Assembly (NCBI GenBank): GCA_046331625.1
Contig: JAXLQL010000003.1
Location: forward strand, 124,001-188,000
Length of the DNA: 64,000 nt
Source: JAXLQL01 sp046331625
Lineage (GTDB): Bacteria > Acidobacteriota > Terriglobia > Bryobacterales > Bryobacteraceae
Reading direction: 5' to 3'
Shown here: positions 34,778 through 41,938 of the stretch, piece after piece
How positions within the stretch are numbered: the first letter of the stretch is position 1
Layout: each line of letters opens with the position of its first letter
The notes under the pieces: model-generated
The model's input: the letters and a program-made list of their open reading frames with translations, nothing else
Databases searched by the model: none
Told to the model about the DNA's origin: nothing
Made by a program: the position numbers and the translations under genes

Positions 34778-35010
34778 CCCTGCTGCCCCCACTCCCGGTC
34801 AACCCGCGCGAGCGGTGTCGTGATCCCAGCCGCATCCTCTTCCAAAGCTTCCTGCGCCATCCGCCGCAACACCGAGCGCTTTTCCGCGAACCGCCGCCTC
34901 CAAGCCTCCTCGTCCGCGAGCACCGCGAGAATCTGGCGCGCGATCCAATCCTGCTCATCGGCCGGAAGAGCGCTCACCTTTTCGCGCGCTAAATGCAACA
35001 ACGTGGACAC
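34774..35010 (-). CDS. Antitoxin-like small protein
   Basis: A 78-residue protein from a GTG start (STLLHLAREKVSALPADEQD). The pattern LPADEQDWIARQILAVLADE followed by a basic helix (WRRRFAEKRSVLRRMAQEAL) and an acidic end resembles the small all-helical antitoxins that accompany RelE/ParE-type toxins in cyanobacteria and Acidobacteria. The stop overlaps the start of the MazE-like 51-residue ORF. No toxin gene of either type is next to it, so the locus is a toxin-antitoxin remnant or an orphan regulator. Confidence 0.5.
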   Translation of the reverse strand: MSTLLHLAREKVSALPADEQDWIARQILAVLADEEAWRRRFAEKRSVLRRMAQEALEEDAAGITTPLARVDREWGQQG

Positions 35011-35257
35011 ACTTTCATGCTACCGCGCCCCTCCGAACCCCAATCGTCCAGCGTCGACCGGCTTCCTCCACCCAGCCGGCCTTCGCAGCCGCTACCAGCG
35101 GACTGGGATCGCTCTTCTCTTTCGACGCCAGTAGCCACGCGAAACGAGCGGACCACACACGTCGCGGTGCGCGATCCGGAACAAGAGCCAGCGCGCTCGC
35201 CGCAGCCCTTGACGGACCGCCGCGACTCCGGCCCACCCGCTCACAGCAGGCGCTCTG
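35011..35257 (-). other. Region downstream of the DGR template, no supported gene
   Basis: This stretch follows the template repeat on the coding strand. A frame at 35015-35236 contains WLLASKEKSDPSPLVAAAK, but its start half is low-complexity and I do not recognise it. In characterised DGRs about 140 bases of RNA downstream of the template are needed for cDNA priming, so 35118-35257 is the place to look for such a spacer RNA. Confidence 0.35.
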
Positions 35258-35374
35258 GTTCCCGGATCAATCGAAACCCGGTATTGTCGTTCCGTTCCTC
35301 GGGTTGATTCCTGTTGCGGCAGGAAACGCGCAGGTTCCTGGCATTGTTGTTCCAGCTACCCCCGCGGATCGATT
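35258..35374 (-). repeat. DGR template repeat (TR)
   Basis: 117 bp aligned without gaps to the variable repeat at 36919-37035 (offset 1661). There are 13 differences, all at positions that are A in this copy on the minus (coding) strand. The conceptual reading is ESIRGGSWNNNARNLRVSCR followed by NRNQPEERNDNTG, rich in Asn AAC/AAT codons, as in DGR templates. It lies 30 bases beyond the reverse transcriptase stop. Confidence 0.95.
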
Positions 35375-35404
35375 CGATCGCACCCCGCCTCACTCGAGGA
35401 CAGT

Positions 35405-36475
35405 TCACGCCGCCTGCTTGGCCACCGCCACGCGAAACTCCTCGAACAGTCGTTCGCGAAGCCGCCACGTGTCGCCTGCCGCCGCATGCCCGATCCACGA
35501 GTAAACCCTTCTTCTTACCTCCTTGAAGTCAGTCTCCCGTCGCGTCAACGCGTGCTCCATCTCGCCCAACCGTCTCCGAAAACCCACCACGTTTCGCCGC
35601 GCCAATCGCGTCCGGCCCGGAAACAATAGCCACCCCAGAAATCCGACCCCATCCTGGCAGCGATAGGCCCGGCTCTTCCCTTCGTGGAGCCGCAGCCGCA
35701 CCTCGGCCAGCTTCTCCTCTACCGCCGCCTTCACTTCTCGCAGGCGCTCCTTGCTTGCATCGAACACCAGAATGTCATCCACATAGCGGACCCAACAGGG
35801 CGGCTTCAGCGTTCGGTCCACAAACTGGTCCAGCGCATCCAGATATAAGTTCGCGAAGAACTGCGACGTCTGGTTCCCCAGCGGAAGCCCTCGCCTTCGG
35901 TCCGCCGGAGTAAAAAGGTCGTCTCCGGGAAAGTAAGCCACTATATCTTCTTGCGCATTTGACCCCGCGACAATCCGTGCCGCCAGATCCAGCGTCGGCT
36001 TGCACTTGATAGTCCGTTCCAGCCTCGCCATCAGGATTTCATGATCGATCGACGCGAAATACTTTCTCACGTCCGCCTTCAAAGCGTAACCGTAAACCGC
36101 CGCGCCCTGCTTCGCCCGTTCCAGCGCCGCCCGCGTCCCCATTCCCTTGCGGCAGGCGTAACTGTTCGGCGAGAACCTCGTCTCGAAGATCGGTTCCAGC
36201 ACCTGCGTCAGCGCGTGATGCACCACGCGGTCGCGAAACGGCGCGGCCGAGATCATCCTCGGCTTCGGATCCACGATGCGGAACTCACGATACGGTCCCG
36301 GTTGATAGCTCCCTTCCAGCAGCTCCCGCCGCAGCACTGCGATCTCGTTCTCGAGGTTCAACAAGTACGCCGCCACGTCGCGCCGCGAACGCTTCCCGAG
36401 CGCCGCCCGCCGCGCCGCCTCGGAGAGGTTGGAGTACGAAATCAGGCCGTCCCATAACCCGCCGATCCGCTTCAT
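35405..36475 (-). CDS. DGR reverse transcriptase
   Basis: Start set at the ATG at 36475, which overlaps the avd stop (ATGA), giving 356 residues. Motifs of retron/group-II-like reverse transcriptases are in order: first catalytic Asp in KADVRKYFASID (135), LPLGNQTSQFFANLYL at 197-212, where TSQ is the DGR-type motif 4 signature, and YVDD at 231-234. A thumb region (FLGWLLFPGRTRLARRN) follows. It would copy the template RNA at 35258-35374 with errors at adenines. It stands between Avd and the template on the same strand as the target. Confidence 0.95.
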   Translation of the reverse strand: MKRIGGLWDGLISYSNLSEAARRAALGKRSRRDVAAYLLNLENEIAVLRRELLEGSYQPGPYREFRIVDPKPRMISAAPFRDRVVHHALTQVLEPIFETRFSPNSYACRKGMGTRAALERAKQGAAVYGYALKADVRKYFASIDHEILMARLERTIKCKPTLDLAARIVAGSNAQEDIVAYFPGDDLFTPADRRRGLPLGNQTSQFFANLYLDALDQFVDRTLKPPCWVRYVDDILVFDASKERLREVKAAVEEKLAEVRLRLHEGKSRAYRCQDGVGFLGWLLFPGRTRLARRNVVGFRRRLGEMEHALTRRETDFKEVRRRVYSWIGHAAAGDTWRLRERLFEEFRVAVAKQAA

Positions 36476-36822
36476 TGCGCGGCCGCCTTCCGCCACCCGC
36501 CCGCCATGCGCCCAATCTCTTCCACCTTCTCCGCCGCGAAGCCCCAGGACTCGGCCGGGAGAATCTTCAAGTCCTTCGCCAGACGCAAGAGCACCCGAAG
36601 ATGATTCAAGATCACATTGACTTCCCCTAGGATCCGCGCACGATCGCGCGAGTACGCCGCATCCACAAGCTTCAGTGTGAGATCGATCACGGCGTGAGTA
36701 AGCCGGTCACCCACCGTGAACCGGAAAGAACGTGGAAAGTTCTCCACCTTTTGAATCATCCACGTACTGAACTCATAAGACCGCTGTACTATAACTGGTA
36801 AGTCGGACTGCGGTGTTTGCAA
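36472..36822 (-). CDS. avd: DGR accessory variability determinant Avd
   Basis: A 116-residue basic, all-helical protein from a TTG start with AGGA about nine bases upstream. The pattern SYEFSTWMIQKVENFPRSFRF, then RLTHAVIDLTLKLVDAAYSRD and LNHLRVLLRLAKDLKILP is that of the Avd/S23-like four-helix bundle. Avd forms a positively charged pentameric barrel that binds template RNA and the reverse transcriptase and is needed for mutagenic homing. The stop overlaps the reverse transcriptase start by four bases. Confidence 0.92.
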   Translation of the reverse strand: MQTPQSDLPVIVQRSYEFSTWMIQKVENFPRSFRFTVGDRLTHAVIDLTLKLVDAAYSRDRARILGEVNVILNHLRVLLRLAKDLKILPAESWGFAAEKVEEIGRMAGGWRKAAAQ

Positions 36823-36830
36823 AATTTTTC

Positions 36831-36847
36831 CTGGGGCTTCGCCCCAG
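36831..36847 (-). repeat. Stem-loop between VR and avd
   Basis: CTGGGGC-TTC-GCCCCAG on the plus strand, a 7-bp perfect stem that has a GAA loop on the coding strand. It lies 71 bases beyond the end of the variable repeat and just upstream of the avd ribosome-binding site. DGR targets often have a GC-rich stem-loop behind the variable repeat; this may be such an element or may modulate avd translation. Confidence 0.55.
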
Positions 36848-36904
36848 ACCCCACTGCATCTTACACCCGAAGTCCACAGTTGTAAAGAGAAAAAGAAAAA
36901 AAGA

Positions 36905-39772
36905 TCAAAGGGAAAGTTGTTCCCGGATCAATCGAAACCCGGTAAGGACGCTCCGAACCTCGGGAAGATTCCAGTCGCGGCAGGAAACGCGCAGGATCCT
37001 GGCATTGCTGTCCCAGCTACCCCCGCGGATCGATTTAGTAGACGGATCGTCTCGTTCCCGATCGCTATCGGTCCACTCCCATACGTTACCGGCCAAGTCG
37101 TGGATCCCGTCCACTTTGCCGGTAGTCGATCCCTCTGGAAACATGCCCACTGGCGTGGGATGCAACGGCGCTTTTGGAACCTCGCGAAAGTTCGCGCGTT
37201 GCCCATCCGGCTTCTCGGAGCCCCAAGGATATTTCTCCTTCGGCTTCGTCCGCCCATGCCGCGCCGCGTACTCCCACTGCTTCTCCGTTGGCAACCCGAT
37301 TCGGTAGCGCGGGTCCTTCTGATTTCGCCACTCGCAGTACGCGATAGCATCATGCCATGACACCAGCACCACCGGTCGATTCGGATAAGCCCGCTGCGTC
37401 GGCCAATCATCCGGCTCCCGCTCCGGGTGCCCATTCACAAAGCCGGCGTACTCTTGCACGGTCACCGGATACTGCGCCATCCAAAACGAATCGACATTTT
37501 CCCGCTTGACCGGTGCCTCGTCGCCCCATGCCTCTTTGTCATGGTTCGGTTTCTTCGGATCGTCCGTCTGCGCCCCCATCCAAAACTCCCCACCCTCCAC
37601 CCAAATCCAGCGCGACTCCTCATCCTTCAACCTCGGATCCCCCGCCTGCCCGATCGCATCCGCCACATCCTCCCGAGTCTGGAGATCCAATGCCCTTGCG
37701 CCCTTGGGTTCAAACACCTCCTCTGCGCGCTTTAGCAACGCTCGATACTTCTTCTCCAAATCCGCGGGCAAGTGATAGTCCCACCCAGCCAAATCCCGCA
37801 GCAGCCGGCCCATCAGCCCCACGCCCTTGGCCACTGTTTCGAACTTCGCGCTCTTGCCCGTGAGCCCGGCGAGGATCCTTTGCAGAAAACGATCCAACCT
37901 GTCGATGCTCCCCGACTCACAGAGCAACCCAGCGTAAAGCGGAACCGTCTCCCTCCACTCGACAGAGTAAAGCTGCGCCGACCGGCCGAAGAGCCTTGCC
38001 TCAGCCTCCCTCTCGTCACTACGCAGCGTATTGGCGGCCAGATAGTCCTGAAACATCAGGTGCCAGAACTCGAGCTTCCGGTCCGCGGGTCTCATAATGC
38101 CGCTTTCCGTTTCTTCGTCCTTCAGGAATGTCTCTGCGGCCAGCTTGCGGTCTTGGTCCGATTGATAATCCGGCCCGCGGAAGAGATCCTTAATCGCTTC
38201 CGCGGCTTGGTCCGGCGAAATGCCCTTCAGGCGGCCGTTCTTGTCCGTTTGCATTCGGAACGCCAGACGTTGCAGCAGACGCACCCTGAGCTCCGGGCTC
38301 ACGCGGCCCTTCTTTTCTTCCCGAGACAGGGCCAGCCATTTCAGCACCGCCTCGTAGAGCTTCACTCTCTGATGCGGCAACCGGCTCTGATTGCGGTGCA
38401 GCACGGCCAATGCAGTCAGCATCACGGGAGTCCGGGCCATCTTCGCCACCTCCGTGCTCCCGCGCAGAGCGCTCATGAGGTCCGCCGCATGCGCCTTCGC
38501 CTTCTCGCCATCGTCCGCGTGAAGAGCGCGGCTCCAATTGGTCACAAAAGCCGTGATTTGCTTGTCATCGAACTCCGCGATGCGCGCCGGCGCGAATCCC
38601 GGAATCTCCATACCTCCCCAAGCGGAGGGCCGGCTGGTGGTGACAAACCTGCTTTGCTCATACGTTCGCGCCGCTCGATGGATCAGAGATGCGATTTGCT
38701 TTCGCTCGAGGTCAGAGGAGGGTTCGTCCAAGCCGTCCACCAGCACCAGCGCGCCTGCTTCCAACTGCTGCACGAAGAACTGCTCGGATACCTGCCACCT
38801 GTCTTCTTCCGCAAGCTTGCCCAGATGATGGATCAACCACTGCGGCGAATCGGAGTCAGCCGGGCACTGCCTCTCCGGCTTCTTCTTCGCTTCCGCGATG
38901 AACGAAGCCAGGCTGAATGCCCTCACACGAATGGGCATCGGGCACTGGTCCTCACCCACCCACTTCTTCCACGCATCCTTGTCCTTCCCCGTGAGAGTGT
39001 CGCAAGCCGCCAACACAATCCGTTGCACGAACGTGGACTTGCCCGACCCCGGCAACCCGTCCAGGCCGATCGTTCGATGCTTCGCCAGAAGGTTTTGCAG
39101 CGGGATCGTGTCGCGGCCAAGACCATGCTTCGCCTCACGCTCGCCGCCATCGTGCACCGAGAGTTCGGTGTAGATCTCCAATAGTCGCGGCTCCCAGACG
39201 TTTTTCCCTTCGAACCCGGGCAGCTTGATCTTTTCGACGCTCTTGTGTAGCTGCTGCAGGTACGCTGTTGGGTCCTCCGGCTTCACCTTGTGAGGCGTGG
39301 TTCGACCCGGACCAATCAACTCCTCCACCGCGTGAACCAACTTCCGCAAGCAGTCCTCCTGCCGCTCGCCGATCGTCACAGGCTCGTGCTCAATGAGCCC
39401 CATCAGCTTCTTGGGCAGTCTTGCCTTTGGCCCTAGCCGCTTCGCCTTATCCACCAGCACTGGAATCACATGACCGCTTGCCTTCGCCAGTTGCGTCTCG
39501 CACTCGAGCCGCACCCAATCGTCTGGGATATCCAGCCGCCGCTTGCCGGATTCCCTGTCCCGCGCCGCAAGCCAACGCCGCCCCATCACCACCAGCAACA
39601 CCTCGCAGTCGGCGAGACTCTGTAGAATCTCCCTCCTCCACTTCTTGCCACCAGTGATCTTCTTCCGGTCCAGGAACACCTCGCCGGGATAATGCTCTTC
39701 GAGCTTCTCCGCCAGCAGTTCCGCCTGCGTCGTCGTCTGGCTCCAACGGTAGCTGATGAAAATCCGCGCCAT
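36905..39772 (-). CDS. TIR-NACHT-FGE (C-type lectin fold) DGR target protein
   Basis: A 955-residue protein. Residues 1-130 are a TIR-2-like domain (RIFISYRWSQTTTQAELLA, with a candidate catalytic Glu in WRREILQSL). A NACHT NTPase follows with Walker A GLPGSGKST at 239-247 and Walker B LVLVDGLDE at 342-350, then a helical region to ~700. The C-terminus is a formylglycine-generating-enzyme/sulfatase-modifying domain from ~725 (WIWVEGGEFWMGAQ, PVTVQEYAGFV, GLPTEKQWEYAAR, DLAGNVWEWTDS). Residues 914-950 are encoded by the variable repeat. I infer an immune-like sensor: ligand binding at the variable face, NTPase oligomerisation, TIR-mediated NAD+ cleavage or signalling. Cytoplasmic, as no signal peptide is seen. 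Confidence 0.93.
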   Translation of the reverse strand: MARIFISYRWSQTTTQAELLAEKLEEHYPGEVFLDRKKITGGKKWRREILQSLADCEVLLVVMGRRWLAARDRESGKRRLDIPDDWVRLECETQLAKASGHVIPVLVDKAKRLGPKARLPKKLMGLIEHEPVTIGERQEDCLRKLVHAVEELIGPGRTTPHKVKPEDPTAYLQQLHKSVEKIKLPGFEGKNVWEPRLLEIYTELSVHDGGEREAKHGLGRDTIPLQNLLAKHRTIGLDGLPGSGKSTFVQRIVLAACDTLTGKDKDAWKKWVGEDQCPMPIRVRAFSLASFIAEAKKKPERQCPADSDSPQWLIHHLGKLAEEDRWQVSEQFFVQQLEAGALVLVDGLDEPSSDLERKQIASLIHRAARTYEQSRFVTTSRPSAWGGMEIPGFAPARIAEFDDKQITAFVTNWSRALHADDGEKAKAHAADLMSALRGSTEVAKMARTPVMLTALAVLHRNQSRLPHQRVKLYEAVLKWLALSREEKKGRVSPELRVRLLQRLAFRMQTDKNGRLKGISPDQAAEAIKDLFRGPDYQSDQDRKLAAETFLKDEETESGIMRPADRKLEFWHLMFQDYLAANTLRSDEREAEARLFGRSAQLYSVEWRETVPLYAGLLCESGSIDRLDRFLQRILAGLTGKSAKFETVAKGVGLMGRLLRDLAGWDYHLPADLEKKYRALLKRAEEVFEPKGARALDLQTREDVADAIGQAGDPRLKDEESRWIWVEGGEFWMGAQTDDPKKPNHDKEAWGDEAPVKRENVDSFWMAQYPVTVQEYAGFVNGHPEREPDDWPTQRAYPNRPVVLVSWHDAIAYCEWRNQKDPRYRIGLPTEKQWEYAARHGRTKPKEKYPWGSEKPDGQRANFREVPKAPLHPTPVGMFPEGSTTGKVDGIHDLAGNVWEWTDSDRERDDPSTKSIRGGSWDSNARILRVSCRDWNLPEVRSVLTGFRLIREQLSL
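36919..37035 (-). repeat. DGR variable repeat (VR)
   Basis: 117 bp at the 3' end of the target gene. It differs from the template by 4 A-to-G, 8 A-to-T and 1 A-to-C changes on the coding strand and by nothing else. The changes fall between 36945 and 37012 and alter residues 921, 922, 926, 933, 934, 936, 939, 941, 942 and 943. The outer 26 bp (left) and 23 bp (right) are identical and would hold the homing site. Confidence 0.95.
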
Positions 39773-39819
39773 CTTGGCCCTTTCCGTCTCTCGTGATCCC
39801 GAGTTCGTGTATCGAAGAA

Positions 39820-39825
39820 ATTATA
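39820..39825 (-). promoter_or_regulatory. Candidate -10 box of the DGR target gene
   Basis: TATAAT on the minus strand, 48 bases upstream of the target ATG (39772), would place transcription start near 39812. No convincing -35 hexamer is at normal distance, so an activator or an alternative factor may be needed. The 28-bp repeat at 39838-39865 sits directly upstream. Confidence 0.45.
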
Positions 39826-39837
39826 ATCCCTTTTCCA

Positions 39838-39865
39838 TCAACCATTTCCCGGGATCGATTTTGCA
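39838..39865 (-). repeat. 28-bp dispersed repeat, copy 1
   Basis: 24 of 28 bases match 43744-43771 in the same orientation; the shared core on the plus strand is CCGGGATC(G/A)ATTTTGCA. This copy lies immediately upstream of the putative -10 box of the DGR target gene, so it may be a regulator site. Confidence 0.6.
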
Positions 39866-39958
39866 ACGCTGACGGCCCGTGCTCTACGCTTGGATCGAGG
39901 CCTCATGCCTTCCGCTCTTCGACAACCGCATAACTCCTCCAGCCCGCCTAACTCTCCG

Positions 39959-39998
39959 TGTAGGGCGGGCTTTAGCCAGCGCGGGACTTCAGTCCCGC
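39959..39998. repeat. REP-like double-hairpin repeat, copy C
   Basis: A 40-bp unit, TGTAGGGCGGGCTTTAGCC onward, containing GGCTTTAGCC and GCGGGACTTCAGTCCCGC hairpins. It differs from copy B (34524-34563) at one base. It lies between the DGR target gene and the GH2 gene. Confidence 0.8.
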
Positions 39999-40036
39999 TG
40001 TCCGTAACTGGAACTTACCCCCATTTGAAGGGGCAA

Positions 40037-40066
40037 ATCCGACACTTTCCGACACAATCCGACACT
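40037..40066. promoter_or_regulatory. Three 10-bp direct repeats upstream of the GH2 gene
   Basis: ATCCGACACT, TTCCGACACA and ATCCGACACT follow each other without gaps, so the CCGACAC core recurs every 10 bp on one face of the helix. This is the look of an operator for a protein that binds cooperatively. The GH2 start is 76 bases downstream. Confidence 0.5.
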
Positions 40067-40141
40067 CTGGCGAATTTTTCGCCCTGTAGCGCGAGACTCC
40101 GTGGGGTAACGCTTCCCTACGCGCGCTGATACCCTAAAGCG

Positions 40142-41932
40142 ATGCGGACCGCTCCCATCTTCCTCTTCACGGCCCTCGCCTTCGCCGCCGGTGACATCCC
40201 GCGCGACGAACTCCCCCCGAACCCGCAATTCGTCCGCGAAGGCTTCACCCTCCTCAACGGCCAGTGGGACTTCGAATTCGACGACGCCAACACCGGCCTC
40301 CGCGACAACTGGGCCGAAGACGCCTCCCGCAAGTTCTCGCGCAAGATCCTCGTCCCGTTCTGCTTCGAGAGTAAGAAGAGTGGCATCGCCGAGACCGGCT
40401 TCCACCCGTGGGTGTGGTATCGCCGCACGTTCCAGGCCACGCCCGGCAAGCGCATGCTCCTGCACTTCGGCGCGGTCGATTATCGCGCCTGGGTCTGGAT
40501 CAACGGCCGCCTCGCCGGTACGCACGAAGGCGGCAACACGCCCTTCCGGCTCGACGTCACGCATCTCGCCAAGCCCGGCGCCAACACCATCACCCTGCGC
40601 GCAGAAGATCCGCCCACCGATCGCTTCATCCCGCGCGGCAAGCAGTTCTGGGAGCCGAAGTCGCGCGGCATCTTCTACACGCGCACTTCCGGCATCTGGC
40701 AATCGGTGTGGCTCGAGACCGCGGGCGAGAGTTACCTCGATAAGGTCCGCGTGACGACTACCGCGGATGGCGTCGTTCGCTTCGAAGCCAAGATCGCGCG
40801 CACCGCCGAGAACCTGCAGTTCACCGTCGCCATCCTCGATGGCGCTCGCACCATCGCCACCACAAGCGCAACTGTGATCAACGGCGCCGCGCACGCCGAA
40901 ACGCGAATCCCCAATCCGCGCTTGTGGCTCCACACCTCGCCTAACCTCTATGACGTTCGCTACGAGTTGCGCTCCGGCACGGCTGCGCTGGACCAAGTGA
41001 AGTCCTATTTCGGAATCCGCGAGGTCGCCGTCAACAATGGCCGCTTCACCATCAACGGCCGGCCCATCTTCCTCAAGTGGCTTCTCGACCAAGGCTACTG
41101 GCCCGAGTCCCTGCTCACGCCCCCATCGGCCGCGGCCCTCGAGTTCGACATCAAGACCGCCAAGGAGATGGGCTTCAACGGCGTCCGCAAACATCAGAAG
41201 GTGGAAGATCCCGTGTTCCTCTACCTCGCCGACAAGATGGGCTTCCTGGTCTCTGACGAAATGGCCAACGCCTACGAGTTCGATGCCGACTACGCCGCTC
41301 GCTTCACCCGCGAATGGCTCGACGTGGTGGAGCGCGACTACAGCCATCCCTCCATCGTCATGTGGGTCCCCATCAACGAAAGTTGGGGCGTGCCCAACCT
41401 GCGCGATCCGCAACAACAGTCGCACTTGAAGTCGCTCTACTGGCTCACCAAGGCGCTCGATCCCACGCGACCCGTCATCGATAACGATGGCTGGGAACAC
41501 GTCGACACCATGGACCTGTTCACCATTCACGACTACGCCGCCACTGGCGCACGCCTCTACGAGAAGTACAAGGACATCGGCAAGCCTGGCGCGCGCGTGC
41601 CCGACAATGGCCGCTCCATCTTCGCGCCCGGATACACGTATGGCGGGCAGCCGTTCCTGCTCTCCGAGTTCGGCGGCATCGCCTACATCCCGGAAGGCAA
41701 TCGCGTGCCCGGCGATGCGTGGGGATACGCGGGAGTCGAGAAGACTGCCGACGCTGCTCTGCATCGCCTGCGCGGGCTCTACGAAGCCATCGCCAAGATT
41801 CCCGCCATCGCCGGAATCTGCTACACGCAAATCACTGACGTCGAGCAGGAGGTGAACGGACTCATGACGTATGACCGCAAGCTCAAGTTCGATTCCAAGA
41901 TCCTGCGCGAGATCAATTCGCTGATCCCGTAG
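40142..41932 (+). CDS. Glycoside hydrolase family 2 protein, exported
   Basis: A 596-residue protein with a signal peptide (TAPIFLFTALAFAAG). The sugar-binding beta-sandwich comes first (LLNGQWDFEFDD, WYRRTFQATPGKRMLLHFGAVDY, VWINGRLAGTHEGG), then an immunoglobulin-like domain, then a TIM barrel with the acid/base Glu in WVPINESWGV and the nucleophile Glu in LLSEFGGIAY. GH2 enzymes hydrolyse beta-galactosides, -glucuronides or -mannosides; the exact sugar is not clear. It is smaller than LacZ and lacks the C-terminal domain 5. It lies six bases ahead of the next gene. Confidence 0.9.
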   Translation: MRTAPIFLFTALAFAAGDIPRDELPPNPQFVREGFTLLNGQWDFEFDDANTGLRDNWAEDASRKFSRKILVPFCFESKKSGIAETGFHPWVWYRRTFQATPGKRMLLHFGAVDYRAWVWINGRLAGTHEGGNTPFRLDVTHLAKPGANTITLRAEDPPTDRFIPRGKQFWEPKSRGIFYTRTSGIWQSVWLETAGESYLDKVRVTTTADGVVRFEAKIARTAENLQFTVAILDGARTIATTSATVINGAAHAETRIPNPRLWLHTSPNLYDVRYELRSGTAALDQVKSYFGIREVAVNNGRFTINGRPIFLKWLLDQGYWPESLLTPPSAAALEFDIKTAKEMGFNGVRKHQKVEDPVFLYLADKMGFLVSDEMANAYEFDADYAARFTREWLDVVERDYSHPSIVMWVPINESWGVPNLRDPQQQSHLKSLYWLTKALDPTRPVIDNDGWEHVDTMDLFTIHDYAATGARLYEKYKDIGKPGARVPDNGRSIFAPGYTYGGQPFLLSEFGGIAYIPEGNRVPGDAWGYAGVEKTADAALHRLRGLYEAIAKIPAIAGICYTQITDVEQEVNGLMTYDRKLKFDSKILREINSLIP

Positions 41933-41938
41933 TCCGCC

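Noticed and set aside
35015..35236. 73-residue minus-strand ORF downstream of the template repeat
   Set aside because: Half is low-complexity and no family is recognised; kept only as a note in the region entry.
35241..35498. Coding of the template repeat as a real C-terminal FGE protein
   Set aside because: The frame has no FGE domain upstream, overlaps the reverse transcriptase end, and the sequence is explained as DGR template.
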